In this document: positions 19,107-27,934 of the stretch, piece after piece
Layout of the letters: the number at the start of each line of letters is the position of its first letter
Position numbering within the stretch: position 1 is the stretch's first letter
Origin: Planctomycetota bacterium
Lineage (GTDB): Bacteria; Planctomycetota; Brocadiia; SM23-32; JAKLEA01
Direction of reading: 5' to 3'
NCBI GenBank assembly: GCA_022711755.1
Contig: JAKLEA010000009.1
Span: 62,001 to 126,000, forward strand
Length of the DNA: 64,000 nucleotides
The notes under the pieces: model-generated
Databases searched by the model: none
What the model was told of the DNA's origin: nothing
Seen by the model: only the letters and a program-made list of their open reading frames with translations
Program-made: the position numbers and the translations under genes

Positions 19107-20344
19107 CACTTGCCCACCTTTTCAAGAACGGCCTTCGGCGGATTCGCAAAATCGTTCCAGAGCCGCTCAGCCGTCTCAGACGTCATCGGCCCGTTGTGGA
19201 CGCAGACTCTGTATTTCAGAACGTAGACGTTGCCGGGTTCCAGCTTCCATTCGGTTTTTTGAACCGGGCAGAAGTTGAAGAAAAGCTCGCCGTCGCCGGG
19301 CCAGAGTCTCACCGGCTCCGGATGCTCCCGGTTCTGCGGATGGCTCATGAAGAGGACGCCGGACGGCGCGGGATTCCCGGGGCCGTGGACCTCGCACCAC
19401 CGCGCGCGGGAAGCGTGGCCGTCATTGCGTTTCAACCCCTCTGAGGTCAGGTAATCCCCGCCCTTCCAGGCAGGCGTCGCGCGGAAACCCAGTCCGCCGT
19501 AGCGATAAGCGTTCAGCAGGAGCGGACTGGCAGAGGCGCATTTCTGCGTCGTCGTCACGTCCAGCAGGAAACTGCCGGATTCCGTCCCGCCCGCGCTCCA
19601 GACGTTCACGGCGAATTCCTCGTTCAGCGCGACCTTCTCACCGCCGGCGGCCTTCAGGTCAACATGGTCCTGCATCGCCGCGAATCCCCCAAGCACGGGG
19701 CCGGACGTCTTCGACGCGAACTCCCGGAATCGCACCGTGCCCTGGCCTTCCTTGAGGTTCCAGAAGTCAACGTGATGCCCCTCGAATTCCGTGCTTGTCC
19801 AGGGATTCCAGAGGCCCATGTGATGGATGTGGTCGCGGGGATGTATGCCTGTGACTACCTCGCCGGACGGAGTCCACACCGGATGGATGAAGCCGCTGCG
19901 GGTGTAGAGTTCGCTTGCGCCCTTCGGAGGCGGGACGGGCGCCCAGTTGTAGCGAAGCGCAGGTCTCCCGCCGCAGATCACCTCGATTGCGCCTTCGGAA
20001 TCCTTGACGTTGACCGCGGCGGGAAGCCCGGACGTTCCGCGGGCGATTTCATACGCCCGCTTTTCGCCCGGTCTGGTCGTTCCGGAAAGAATCCAGCACA
20101 ACCGGACCGCTGGGGTTTTGACAACCTGACACGGAACTTCTTTGCGTTCCGCGCCTGTGACTTCAAAAAGTGTCAGTTGCCCGTCCGCTGCGTCGAGCGG
20201 TCCAAGCTCGACGCTCATCGGGACGTCAATCCGGACGCTCTCGCCCGGGTCAACGGTCAGGCGGGCGACGGCATCATCCCCGGCAACGCCTTCGGCAATG
20301 CAGCCGAGGCACAGAAAGACGCACGTCAATGTCGGTGTTCGCAT
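19106..20344 (-). CDS. Secreted DUF6807 (PmoA-like) family protein
   Basis: The 412-residue protein has an N-terminal export signal containing a possible lipobox (CLGC near residue 15). It then matches DUF6807, with the diagnostic segments YTRSGFIHPVWTPSGEVVTG near 145 and HPRDHIHHMGLWNPW near 167, and a late ELFFNFCPVQKTEW block. The family is often annotated as PmoA-like but has no proven methane role; its genes usually sit next to Gfo/Idh oxidoreductases and sugar-active enzymes, as here. The ATG at 20344 has AAGGAA 8 bases upstream. It is translationally coupled to the Gfo/Idh gene. Function is unproven; a carbohydrate-binding or processing role is inferred. Confidence 0.75.
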   Translation of the reverse strand: MRTPTLTCVFLCLGCIAEGVAGDDAVARLTVDPGESVRIDVPMSVELGPLDAADGQLTLFEVTGAERKEVPCQVVKTPAVRLCWILSGTTRPGEKRAYEIARGTSGLPAAVNVKDSEGAIEVICGGRPALRYNWAPVPPPKGASELYTRSGFIHPVWTPSGEVVTGIHPRDHIHHMGLWNPWTSTEFEGHHVDFWNLKEGQGTVRFREFASKTSGPVLGGFAAMQDHVDLKAAGGEKVALNEEFAVNVWSAGGTESGSFLLDVTTTQKCASASPLLLNAYRYGGLGFRATPAWKGGDYLTSEGLKRNDGHASRARWCEVHGPGNPAPSGVLFMSHPQNREHPEPVRLWPGDGELFFNFCPVQKTEWKLEPGNVYVLKYRVCVHNGPMTSETAERLWNDFANPPKAVLEKVGK

Positions 20345-20371
20345 GTCGTCGGTTCCTTGTGACTGGTTGTG

Positions 20372-20530
20372 TCAGTTTGGATCCCGGGTGCAGAAGATCA
20401 TGGCCGCAACCACGCCTGGAATCCATCCCAGCAGCCAGAATATGGTTGTGATAAGAATCGCGCCGCAGCCCTTGTCCAGCACTGCCAACGGCGGAAGAAA
20501 GATGCACAGCAAGGCTCTTCCGAGTCCCAT
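20372..20530 (-). CDS. YqaE/Pmp3 family small membrane protein
   Basis: This 52-residue protein has the hallmark ALLCIFLPPLAVLDKGCG and TIFWLLGWIPGVVAAMIF, which match the two-helix Pmp3/YqaE (UPF0057) family. Members affect membrane potential and salt tolerance. The ATG at 20530 is preceded by GGAGGG. It lies between the aldolase gene and the DUF6807 gene with gaps of 14 and 27 bases, so it is probably co-transcribed with a catabolic run it has no obvious tie to. Confidence 0.88.
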   Translation of the reverse strand: MGLGRALLCIFLPPLAVLDKGCGAILITTIFWLLGWIPGVVAAMIFCTRDPN

Positions 20531-20544
20531 CTTTTGTCCCTCCT

Positions 20545-21330
20545 CTACGTCTTCGCGTTCAGGCGCGTTCTCGCGGATTCCATCCCGTCGTAAAGCCGTT
20601 TCGTCCCATCGCTGAGGATGCCGCAATCGCTGCCGCAGCCGAAGAACCTGAAGCCCATCCCGGCAAGGAAGGCCAGCGATTCGCCGTCCGAAACCGGAAT
20701 ACCCGCAACCTTGCCGTTTCGATTCGCCGCCTCGGCCACCCTGCGGAAAGCGTCCGCCAGCGGCGGGGCGGTTATCGGGGTCTCCCTGGGCAGGCCGAGG
20801 TGTGTCCGGTAATCGGCCGGGCCGACGAAGAGAACATCAATGTGTTCCACGGCGGCGATTGCGTCAACATTTTCGACACCCTTTGGGGTTTCTATCTGGA
20901 TGACGAGCGTCGTCCATTCGTTGGCCTTCTGCGGATAGGCGTGTCCGTAGAGGTCAACCGGTCTGCGCCCGCCGTATGACCTGTGCCCCTGCTGAGGATA
21001 TCGAGCCGCGTCAACCACTGCCCGCGCCTGTTCCACGGTATCCACCATTGGAACCATGACGCCGCTCGCCCCGGCGTCCAGGACGTGTCCGATGCGCCCA
21101 TAGCTCTGGTCCGGAATGCGGCAGATGGTCGGGATGCCCATGATCTCCGCCGCGCGCTGCACGGACTGGAAGTCGCCCGCGTTCCAGACGGCGTGCTGCC
21201 CCTCGACCCAGAGCCAGTCCCACTTCCCGGCCACCCGTTCGACGATTTCCGGGGACGGGTAGGTTATGGCGAATCCGAGCAGGATTCCGCCCGATCCGAG
21301 TTTCTGCCTCAATGACATGAATTCAGGCAC
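20545..21330 (-). CDS. HpcH/HpaI family aldolase (2-keto-3-deoxy sugar acid type)
   Basis: The 261-residue TIM-barrel protein resembles class II pyruvate-dependent aldolases such as GarL, RhmA and HpaI. Family features are DWLWVEGQHAVWN near residue 38 (usual DxEH), the GASGVMVPMVDTVEQA block near 88 and QIETPKGVENVDAI near 144, whose Glu is a metal ligand, followed by VLFVGPADYRTHLG near 165. These enzymes cleave 2-keto-3-deoxy sugar acids to pyruvate and an aldehyde. The start is a GTG at 21330 with GGGAGGA 5 bases ahead. It begins the minus-strand run and pairs well with an enolase-family sugar-acid dehydratase. Confidence 0.85.
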   Translation of the reverse strand: MPEFMSLRQKLGSGGILLGFAITYPSPEIVERVAGKWDWLWVEGQHAVWNAGDFQSVQRAAEIMGIPTICRIPDQSYGRIGHVLDAGASGVMVPMVDTVEQARAVVDAARYPQQGHRSYGGRRPVDLYGHAYPQKANEWTTLVIQIETPKGVENVDAIAAVEHIDVLFVGPADYRTHLGLPRETPITAPPLADAFRRVAEAANRNGKVAGIPVSDGESLAFLAGMGFRFFGCGSDCGILSDGTKRLYDGMESARTRLNAKT

Positions 21331-21476
21331 GCTGGTCCTCCCGAGATCGTTTTGCCGGCTGCGGGATTATGTGAGAATCGCCCCCCGCCGGGCTGACGTA
21401 TAATACGCCAAAGATAGGCGGGACGGAAACAATCAACATTTTCGCCCGGGCGGCGGGATTGCTCTGCCGGGGTTGC

Positions 21477-21506
21477 TTGACACGCCGCGCCGGGCGTTCC
21501 TACAAT
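21477..21506 (+). promoter_or_regulatory. Sigma-70-type promoter ahead of lpdA
   Basis: TTGACA (21477-21482) and TACAAT (21501-21506) are separated by 18 bases and precede the lpdA ATG by 123 bases. The 299-base divergent gap also holds TATAAT at 21399-21404, which reads TATTAT one base over on the other strand and could serve the aldolase gene. Confidence 0.6.
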
Positions 21507-21629
21507 CCCTTTCGGCAATAAGCGAGACGCCCTGCGGATAATGCGTCCCGGATTGCTTTGTGAATGAACAAGTCGGCCTAACCCGGCGGAAGTATGACGG
21601 GCGGCGGCATTTTTCAACAGAGGACAAAC

Positions 21630-23009
21630 ATGGATTACGATCTTGCGGTGATAGGCGCTGGACCCGGCGGATACGTTGCAGCGATAAAGGCGGCGCAGCT
21701 CGGCGCGAAGGTCGCCGTCATTGAGTCGCGCGAGCTTGGCGGAACCTGCCTGAACAGGGGCTGTATACCGACGAAGGCCCTGCTGGAGAGCAGCGGGCTT
21801 CTGACGCGAATAAGGGAGGCGCAGGCCTTCGGAATCACGGTTTCCGAGGCGAAGGCCGATTACCCGAAGGTGGTCGAGAGGGCGGGCAGCGTCGTCGGGA
21901 CGCTGCGCAAGGGCGTCGAGGGATTGCTCAAGAAGAACGGCGTCACGGCGATACAGGGGCGCGCCCGGTTCCTGACCCCGAACGTTCTCGAGATTGAGGA
22001 CGGCAAGGGCAAGGCAAAGCTGAGCGCGTCGAAGGTATGCGTGGCGTCAGGTTCGAAGCCTGCCGCGATCAAACCCCTGCCCTTCGACGGGCAGACGGTC
22101 ATCAGCAGCGACGAGGCGATATGGCTCAGGGAATTACCGCAGAGCATTCTGATCATCGGCGGGGGGTACATCGGCTGCGAATTCGCGTGCCTTTTCGCGG
22201 AGTTCGGCGTGAAGGTGACGGTCGTGGAGATGCTGGAGCGGATCGTGCCGAACCTTGACCCGGACATGTCGCGCGAGCTTTCGGCGGTGTTCAAACGGAA
22301 GAAGATCGCCGTGCTGACCGGCGTTCGGGCGGAGTCCTGCGAGGCCGGCAAGGGCGGGGCGAAGGTAAAGCTCTCGAACGGGGAGACGATTGAGGCCGAC
22401 AAGGTTCTCGTCTGCCCCGGGCGCGCGCCGAACAGCGCGGACATGGGACTTGAGGTCGCCGGCGTCAAAACGAACGAGCGCGGGTTCATCGCAACCGACG
22501 CCGATCTCCGCACGAATGTTGCGGACGTCTACGCAATCGGCGACGTGAACGGGCGGTTCCTGCTGGCGCACGTGGCCTCCCGGCAGGGCGTCTTCCTGGC
22601 GGAGAAGCTTTTCGGCGGACACGCGGCGGCGATCAGGTACGACGCAGTTCCGGCCTGCTGCTTCACGCATCCGGAGATCGCGACGGTAGGGATGACGGAG
22701 GATGAGGCGAAGTCCGCTGGGCGCAAGGTCGCGGTCAGCAAGTTTAACTCCAGATTCCTGGGCAAGTCGCTGGCGATGGGCGAGACGGTCGGCATGGTCA
22801 AGATCATTGCTGACGCGCAGACCGGCCAGATTCTGGGCGTCCACATCATCGGCGCCGAGGCAAACGCCATGATCGCCGAGGCGGCGCTGGCGGTTCAACT
22901 TCAGGCCACCGCGAAAGAGCTTGCGGCCACCATTCACACGCATCCGACCCTGCCCGAGGGGATCATGGAAGCGGCCGAGGGCATATTCGCCAAGCCGATC
23001 CACGCCTGA
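21630..23009 (+). CDS. lpdA: Dihydrolipoyl dehydrogenase
   Basis: Lpd reoxidises dihydrolipoyl groups on carrier proteins with NAD. The 459-residue flavoprotein begins MDYDLAVIGAGPGGYVAAIK. It has the redox disulfide GGTCLNRGCIPTKAL near residue 38, the NAD-binding IIGGGYIGCEFA near 172, the FAD segment DVYAIGDVNG near 305, and the C-terminal His-Glu dyad region IHTHPTLPEG near 437. The ATG at 21630 with GAGGA upstream is preferred to an earlier start at 21594. It leads a run with lipB, lipA and a lipoyl-domain protein, without any E1 or E2 subunit gene in view. Confidence 0.95.
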   Translation: MDYDLAVIGAGPGGYVAAIKAAQLGAKVAVIESRELGGTCLNRGCIPTKALLESSGLLTRIREAQAFGITVSEAKADYPKVVERAGSVVGTLRKGVEGLLKKNGVTAIQGRARFLTPNVLEIEDGKGKAKLSASKVCVASGSKPAAIKPLPFDGQTVISSDEAIWLRELPQSILIIGGGYIGCEFACLFAEFGVKVTVVEMLERIVPNLDPDMSRELSAVFKRKKIAVLTGVRAESCEAGKGGAKVKLSNGETIEADKVLVCPGRAPNSADMGLEVAGVKTNERGFIATDADLRTNVADVYAIGDVNGRFLLAHVASRQGVFLAEKLFGGHAAAIRYDAVPACCFTHPEIATVGMTEDEAKSAGRKVAVSKFNSRFLGKSLAMGETVGMVKIIADAQTGQILGVHIIGAEANAMIAEAALAVQLQATAKELAATIHTHPTLPEGIMEAAEGIFAKPIHA

Positions 23010-23021
23010 GGCGCGACAGCA

Positions 23022-23771
23022 ATGGGCGGAGCCGATTCATCCCTGCCGGAGATGCCGACCGGCGACGCGGACCTGGTCGCGGCGGACCTGGGGATTATCG
23101 GTTACGACGACGCGCTGTCGCTCCAGCGCAGGCTGCATGAGCGGGTTGCCGCGCGCAAAGACCGGACGGAGTTCCTGCTCCTTCTCGAACACGAACCGGT
23201 CATCACCATCGGGCGCAGCGGCAGGCGCGAGCACATTCTTTTTTCAGAGGCGGAACTGCTGAAGAGGGGCGTGGAGTTGAAGGAAACGGAGCGCGGGGGG
23301 GACGTCACCTTCCACGGGCCGGGCCAGATCGTCGGGTATCCGATTGTTGACCTGGAGCGGCGCGGCGGAGACGTTGTCGGCTACCTGCGGAAGCTGGAGG
23401 GCGTTCTGATCGAGGTTCTGGGCGACTACAATATCGCGTCCGGGCGATCAGAGGGCTTCACCGGCGTCTGGGTCGGCAACGAGAAAGTTGCCGCCATCGG
23501 AGTAGCCGCGCGGAAATGGGTCGCGATGCATGGATTCGCGCTGAACGTGAACGTATCGCTCGATTACTTCAACATGATAGTTCCCTGCGGGATTTCCGAC
23601 CGGAAGGTCACAAACATGGAGCGGATTCTCGGGCGCAGTTGCGACATGAAGGAAGTGAAGCGACGGCTTATTGCCCGATTTGCTGAGAGTTTCGGCGCGG
23701 GGAAGGTTGAGAGATTGGCGCTTCGGCGCAACAGCGTCGGCGCGGAATGGTTGCGGGAAGACGCGCAGTAA
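23022..23771 (+). CDS. lipB: Octanoyl-ACP:protein N-octanoyltransferase
   Basis: LipB moves octanoate from acyl carrier protein to the lysine of lipoyl domains. The 249-residue protein shows [12 protein letters not shown] near 56, the signature [20 protein letters not shown] near 91, the lysine of GNEKVAAIG (K155), the segment HGFALNVNV, and the catalytic cysteine in IVPCGISD (C189). It starts 12 bases after lpdA and overlaps nothing. With lipA downstream it gives the full endogenous lipoylation route. Confidence 0.95.
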   Translation: MGGADSSLPEMPTGDADLVAADLGIIGYDDALSLQRRLHERVAARKDRTEFLLLLEHEPVITIGRSGRREHILFSEAELLKRGVELKETERGGDVTFHGPGQIVGYPIVDLERRGGDVVGYLRKLEGVLIEVLGDYNIASGRSEGFTGVWVGNEKVAAIGVAARKWVAMHGFALNVNVSLDYFNMIVPCGISDRKVTNMERILGRSCDMKEVKRRLIARFAESFGAGKVERLALRRNSVGAEWLREDAQ

Positions 23772-23785
23772 GGCAGGATTACCTT

Positions 23786-24682
23786 ATGAGCGACAGCGAC
23801 AGCGACAGGACAGACAGGTTGAACGGTAACGGGCGATTTCCACCATGGATCAGGAAACGCCTGCCGTCCGCAGAACTGATGGAGCCGGTCAGACTGACGC
23901 TTAAGGAGTTGAAACTGGCGACGGTCTGCCAGAGCGCGCAATGTCCGAACATCGGGGAATGCTTCTGCCGGGGGACGGCGACATTCATGATCCTGGGCGA
24001 CGTCTGCACGCGCAGTTGCCGGTTCTGCGCCGTGAAGAAGGGCGCGCCAGCCGCGCTTCAGGAGGATGAACCGTTCCGCGTCGCCGAAGCTGTCCGGCGA
24101 ATGGGGCTGAAGCACGTGGTCGTCACGTCCGTCACGCGGGACGACCTTCCGGACGGCGGGGCCGGGCAGTTCCGCCGGACCATCGAGGCGTTGCGGAAGG
24201 TCGGCGGCGTCATTGTCGAGGTTCTGACGCCGGATTTCGGGGGCAACCGGGCGAATATCCTGACCGTGGCTCTGGCAAAACCGGACGTTTTCAATCACAA
24301 TATCGAGACCGTCCGGCGGTTGTACGGACAGGTTCGCCCGGAGGCGGACTACGAGCGTTCGCTGGGCGTCATTGCGCTGGTCAAGCGCGAAGTCCCGGAC
24401 GTGAAGACGAAATCGGGACTGATGCTCGGGCTGGGCGAGACACGCGAGGAGACGATCTCCGCGCTTGAGGACCTGCGGCGCGCAGGCTGCGACATCGTCA
24501 CGCTGGGGCAGTACCTGAGGCCGTCGGCGGCGCATGCGCCGATAGCGCGGTTCCTGCTCCCGGAGGAGTTCGACGAGCTTGGCGCGGAGGCTCGGCGGCT
24601 GGGCTTCAGCGCCGCGGCATCCGGCCCATTTGTGCGAAGTTCCTATCACGCGGAGCATGTTTTCCAGGAGGCTGGTTCATGA
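23786..24682 (+). CDS. lipA: Lipoyl synthase
   Basis: LipA is a radical SAM enzyme that inserts two sulfurs into the octanoyl chain. The 298-residue protein has the auxiliary-cluster cysteines in [13 protein letters not shown] near residue 50, the radical SAM motif CTRSCRFC near 76, and the C-terminal RSSYHAE segment whose serine binds the auxiliary cluster. The start at 23786 is internal to a longer frame that overlaps lipB. An unusual acidic repeat ([10 protein letters not shown], from GACAGC units) follows the initiator Met. Its stop overlaps the start of the lipoyl-domain gene. Confidence 0.95.
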   Translation: MSDSDSDRTDRLNGNGRFPPWIRKRLPSAELMEPVRLTLKELKLATVCQSAQCPNIGECFCRGTATFMILGDVCTRSCRFCAVKKGAPAALQEDEPFRVAEAVRRMGLKHVVVTSVTRDDLPDGGAGQFRRTIEALRKVGGVIVEVLTPDFGGNRANILTVALAKPDVFNHNIETVRRLYGQVRPEADYERSLGVIALVKREVPDVKTKSGLMLGLGETREETISALEDLRRAGCDIVTLGQYLRPSAAHAPIARFLLPEEFDELGAEARRLGFSAAASGPFVRSSYHAEHVFQEAGS

Positions 24683-24921
24683 GATACGAGTTCAAACTGC
24701 CGCTTCTGACCGATGACGAGAAGAAGGGCGAAGCCGAGATTTCGTTCTGGTACGTCGAGGTCGGGGAGACGATCAAGGAGGGCGCGGAGCTGGTTCAGGT
24801 CATTGTGGACAAGATGACGGTTGACGTTCCCAGCCCGAAAACGGGCAAGCTGGTCGAGGTTCTGATGGGCGACGGCGAAAAGGCGAAGCCGGGGGACGTC
24901 ATGGCGATCCTTGAGACGTGA
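24679..24921 (+). CDS. Free-standing biotin/lipoyl-attachment domain protein
   Basis: The 80-residue protein is a single lipoyl domain of the 2-oxoacid dehydrogenase E2 type. The modified lysine is K45 in [13 protein letters not shown], on the hairpin turn, and the domain ends [10 protein letters not shown]. There is no E2 catalytic or subunit-binding part, and it is much shorter than GcvH. The ATGA overlap with lipA, and the adjacent lipB and lpdA, strongly suggest it is lipoylated and reduced or oxidised by these partners. Biotinylation is less likely because the sequence around the lysine is DKM rather than the usual biotin-type MKM. Which enzyme it serves is not visible in the window. Confidence 0.85.
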   Translation: MRYEFKLPLLTDDEKKGEAEISFWYVEVGETIKEGAELVQVIVDKMTVDVPSPKTGKLVEVLMGDGEKAKPGDVMAILET

Positions 24922-24976
24922 TTCGCGCCGACTCACGGTCGGCGTGTCGTTTTGGCGGGGAAATGGGGACAACGGA

Positions 24977-25552
24977 ATGGACATTGCGCAGTTCGTGAAG
25001 GAGACGCGGGCTTCCCTCGGCCTGACGCAGGCGGAGCTTGCGGAGCGCATCGGCTGCAAGACTCTGTGGGTCAGCCAGGTGGAGTGCGGGCGGGCGGAGC
25101 CGGGGCCGGAGTTCATCGGGCGGCTCTGCAAGCTTGCGGGGATTAATCCGCGGCCGTACCTGGTCGAGCAGTTCGCCGGACGCCTCAGCCCCGACCTGCG
25201 CAGGTATCTCGACCCGGACAAGGTTCGATCAAGCGATGCGGCGAATCTGCCCGCCGGCGCGGCGGAATACCTGGAATCCAATCCGGAGCTTGCGGCGCGC
25301 CTGACGGAGGACGGGATGCAGTTCCTGAGCTACCTTTGCGGCAGCGCGGGACCGCCCGCGCCCGGGGAGGCCTATGACCTTGCTATTGAATACCAGGAAG
25401 CGGTTGACTGCCTGGACACCATATTCCTTGCGCTCATCGCTCCGCAGAACAAGGGCAAGCGGGACGCCGTCCTGCAGACGCTGCGGATGCTGAGGGATTC
25501 GGTGGCGAGTCCGGCCCGGCCCGCGCGGGGCGGCAGGCGCGGACGATCCTGA
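24977..25552 (+). CDS. XRE-family helix-turn-helix regulator
   Basis: The 191-residue protein has an N-terminal HTH of the Cro/C1 type (residues about 6-58: TRASLGLTQAELAERIG followed by LWVSQVECGRAEPG). The rest is largely helical and ends in an Arg/Gly-rich tail (PARGGRRGRS). The ATG at 24977 is taken because the HTH begins right after it. It is followed, after a G10 tract, by an ImmA/IrrE-like gene. The XRE plus ImmA pairing usually marks a repressor and its anti-repressor protease. Confidence 0.8.
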   Translation: MDIAQFVKETRASLGLTQAELAERIGCKTLWVSQVECGRAEPGPEFIGRLCKLAGINPRPYLVEQFAGRLSPDLRRYLDPDKVRSSDAANLPAGAAEYLESNPELAARLTEDGMQFLSYLCGSAGPPAPGEAYDLAIEYQEAVDCLDTIFLALIAPQNKGKRDAVLQTLRMLRDSVASPARPARGGRRGRS

Positions 25553-25561
25553 GCGAAAAGC

Positions 25562-25571
25562 GGGGGGGGGG
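25562..25571 (+). repeat. G10 homopolymer in the leader of the ImmA-like gene
   Basis: Ten consecutive G residues lie 11 bases ahead of the ATG at 25583, between the XRE and ImmA-like genes. Long mononucleotide runs slip during replication and can vary expression. Shorter G or C runs (7-8) occur elsewhere here, also inside genes. Confidence 0.6.
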
Positions 25572-25582
25572 ACGGCGGCGAC

Positions 25583-26335
25583 ATGACTCCGGCGCTTGGC
25601 AGCGTGGGCGAGGACGGATTCCTCTGGTTCGAGGGGTATGAGGAATTCGCCCTTTGGTGCGAGGCTGAGGCGCAGGCGATGCGGACCGAGTCCGGCGCGC
25701 GGGAAGACGAGCCGGCGGACGGTTTCGCAATGGCGGAGAAGCTGGGCTTCCAGGTCTGGGAGGTTTCTTCCGTCCCCGGCGGCAGCGGGTATCGCGGCGG
25801 ACGCCGCGCGGGGAAGAAGATATTCCTTCACGCGGACGCCCGCGCCGAGCGCAAGCACTTCACGATACTGCGCGAAATGGCCGAAAGACGCATAACCGCG
25901 CGCGTGAATGAGGAGCATTTGCACATCGCATCCAGCGCGATCGCCGGTTGCCTGCTCATGCCGGGGAAGACGTTCTGCTGGGACGGCGGGGTGACGAACT
26001 GGGACCTTGTCGCGTTGAAGAAACGGTATCCGAAGGCAAGTTTCGAGGCCATCGCGCGGCGCATCCCGCCATTCAAGGCGTGCGTCGTGACCATCGCCGA
26101 TCAGGGGCAGGTCCGGCGCGGGGGCAGGTTCGGCTCGATAACCCACCCGGCGGCGCTCGCGCCGCTTGAGGAGGAGGCCATGAAACGCCTGCTGGAGCAC
26201 AAGGCCGGCGAGGGCGAGGACATCGAACTATTCGAGTATCAGAACGCCGACGAGACGATAGCCGTCAGGGCGTGGGGGGTATTCTCGGAATCCGTAAAGC
26301 GGGTGATAATCCTCACCGAGGCGAAGGAGGAGTGA
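25583..26335 (+). CDS. ImmA/IrrE-like protein with degenerate zinc motif
   Basis: The 250-residue protein has the layout of the ImmA/IrrE (COG2856) metallopeptidase family. A helix with the position of HExxH is followed by NEEHLHIASSAIAGCLLMP near 109-127, which corresponds to the conserved downstream helix with its LLMP ending. The catalytic helix, however, reads FTILREMAERRI, so HExxH is REMAE (residues 97-101): both zinc histidines are missing and only the glutamate is kept. It should be inactive as a peptidase unless the chemistry differs, and might act by binding the XRE regulator encoded upstream. The family call rests on gene context and the LLMP region. Confidence 0.6.
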   Translation: MTPALGSVGEDGFLWFEGYEEFALWCEAEAQAMRTESGAREDEPADGFAMAEKLGFQVWEVSSVPGGSGYRGGRRAGKKIFLHADARAERKHFTILREMAERRITARVNEEHLHIASSAIAGCLLMPGKTFCWDGGVTNWDLVALKKRYPKASFEAIARRIPPFKACVVTIADQGQVRRGGRFGSITHPAALAPLEEEAMKRLLEHKAGEGEDIELFEYQNADETIAVRAWGVFSESVKRVIILTEAKEE

Positions 26336-26349
26336 GGGGCACGGGACAT

Positions 26350-27840
26350 TTACGTCCGTCCGCCGAAGTAGCCGCGAAGCGAGCGATAAAGCTCCCGGTA
26401 TCGGTCGTACGTCTTGTCGTAGCGTTTCGCAGCGGCGGGATCGGGGGCAATGGCGCGATCGGGGTGGCGCATGGCAGCGACGGCGTCCTCGATGCAATCG
26501 AACTCGCCCGCGCCGAGGGCCGCCAGCATGGCCGCGCCGAGGGAGGCGGCGTCCGCGTTCTCCGTGACGGCAACCGGAACGGGCAGCGCGGACGCAACGA
26601 TCCGGCATAGAGGCTCATTGCGCGACGCGCCGCCGCTCAGGACGATCTGTGAGACGTTCACGCCGTTGGCCTGCACGGCCTCAAGGTTCAGGCGGATTTC
26701 CATCGCAATCGCCTCGAAGAGCGCGCGGGCGAAGTGGCCGCGCTTGTGCCCCGGCCTGACGCCGGCGAAAACGCCCTCCGCCTGCGGGTGCCAGTTCGGC
26801 GACCCCGCGCCGACGAAGTAAGGCAGCGCGGTCAGGCCGTCCGCCCCGGCGGGCAGCCCGGCGACCTCGGCGATCATCGTCTCGAACCCGCGCCCGGAAT
26901 CCCGGTAGAACTCGTCGCAGAACCAGCTCAGAAGCCCGCCGGAAATCCAGAGGCACGGCTCATACTCCCAATGACCCGGCACGGCGTGGCAGTTGAGCGG
27001 GATGCTCATGGCGGGATCAATTTTCGGCTCTTTCAGGTCAACCACGAGGGCGGTTCCCGTGCCGATGCCCGCGCCGACCTTGCCCTCCCCGACGGCGCCG
27101 ACGCCGATCCCGGCGCACTGCTGGTCCCCGCCGCCGGCGACGATGAGCGTTCCCTCGTCCAGCCCGAGTTCCTGCGCCGCCTCCGGGCGGATTTCGGAAA
27201 TCACGCTGCCCGATTCGATCAGTTGCGGCATCTTTCCGGCGGGTATGCCGAAGTGATCCAGAATCTCAGGACACCAGCAACGCTTCGCCGGCTCGAACAT
27301 CATCGTGCGCGAGGCCATGCTGAAGTCCTCGACGAAGCGGCCGGACAGACGCGCCAGGATGAAGTCGCCGGGCTGGACGAATTTATAAGCGGCGTCGAAG
27401 ACCTTCGGCTCGTTCTCCCGAATCCACATCAGTTTCGGCAGCGACCACGCGGGGCCGGGGCGAAGGCCGGTGAGCCCGTAGCCGCGCTCAAGCCCCAGTT
27501 CGCGCTCGATGCGCTCCCCCTGCGCGCCGGTGCGCATGTCCAGCCAGATGATGCACGGGAGGAGCGCGTTGCAGCGCTCGTCAACGGGGACCATGCCCTC
27601 GCGCTGGCTGCACGCGCTGACGGCGGCAACGCTTCCGGGGGGGACCTGGGCGGCCACGCGGCGGACGGCTTCGGAAGTCCGCGCCCACCAGTCCTCCGGG
27701 GCCTGCTCCGCCCAGTCGGGCTGAGGATGATGGACGGGGTAGTCGCCCTTGGCCGATGCGACGGCATTTCCGCGATTATCGTAAGCGACGACCTTGACGC
27801 TGCTGGTTCCGAGGTCAATTACGAGAAAGAGCTTGTTCAT
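26350..27840 (-). CDS. FGGY-family carbohydrate kinase (xylulokinase-like)
   Basis: The 496-residue protein opens MNKLFLVIDLGTSSVKVVAY, the phosphate-1 motif of ASKHA sugar kinases. It also has QREGMVPVDE near 85, WLDMRTGAQGERI near 105, the adenosine-side GGGDQQCAGIGVGAV near 240, and the C-terminal signature VLSGGASRNEPLCRIVASAL near 410. Xylulokinase, gluconokinase and related enzymes are possible. The ATG at 27840 has GGAG 9 bases upstream and is preferred to a start at 27855. It converges with the ImmA-like gene and fits the sugar catabolic content of the window. Confidence 0.85.
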   Translation of the reverse strand: MNKLFLVIDLGTSSVKVVAYDNRGNAVASAKGDYPVHHPQPDWAEQAPEDWWARTSEAVRRVAAQVPPGSVAAVSACSQREGMVPVDERCNALLPCIIWLDMRTGAQGERIERELGLERGYGLTGLRPGPAWSLPKLMWIRENEPKVFDAAYKFVQPGDFILARLSGRFVEDFSMASRTMMFEPAKRCWCPEILDHFGIPAGKMPQLIESGSVISEIRPEAAQELGLDEGTLIVAGGGDQQCAGIGVGAVGEGKVGAGIGTGTALVVDLKEPKIDPAMSIPLNCHAVPGHWEYEPCLWISGGLLSWFCDEFYRDSGRGFETMIAEVAGLPAGADGLTALPYFVGAGSPNWHPQAEGVFAGVRPGHKRGHFARALFEAIAMEIRLNLEAVQANGVNVSQIVLSGGASRNEPLCRIVASALPVPVAVTENADAASLGAAMLAALGAGEFDCIEDAVAAMRHPDRAIAPDPAAAKRYDKTYDRYRELYRSLRGYFGGRT

Positions 27841-27934
27841 CCGACAGTTCTCCACAGAGATCGGGAAATCGCCGGGGCCGCATCATTGAAAAATCAAAAT
27901 CCGCAATGCTATTGTTTTCAGGAGCTTGCCGGCA

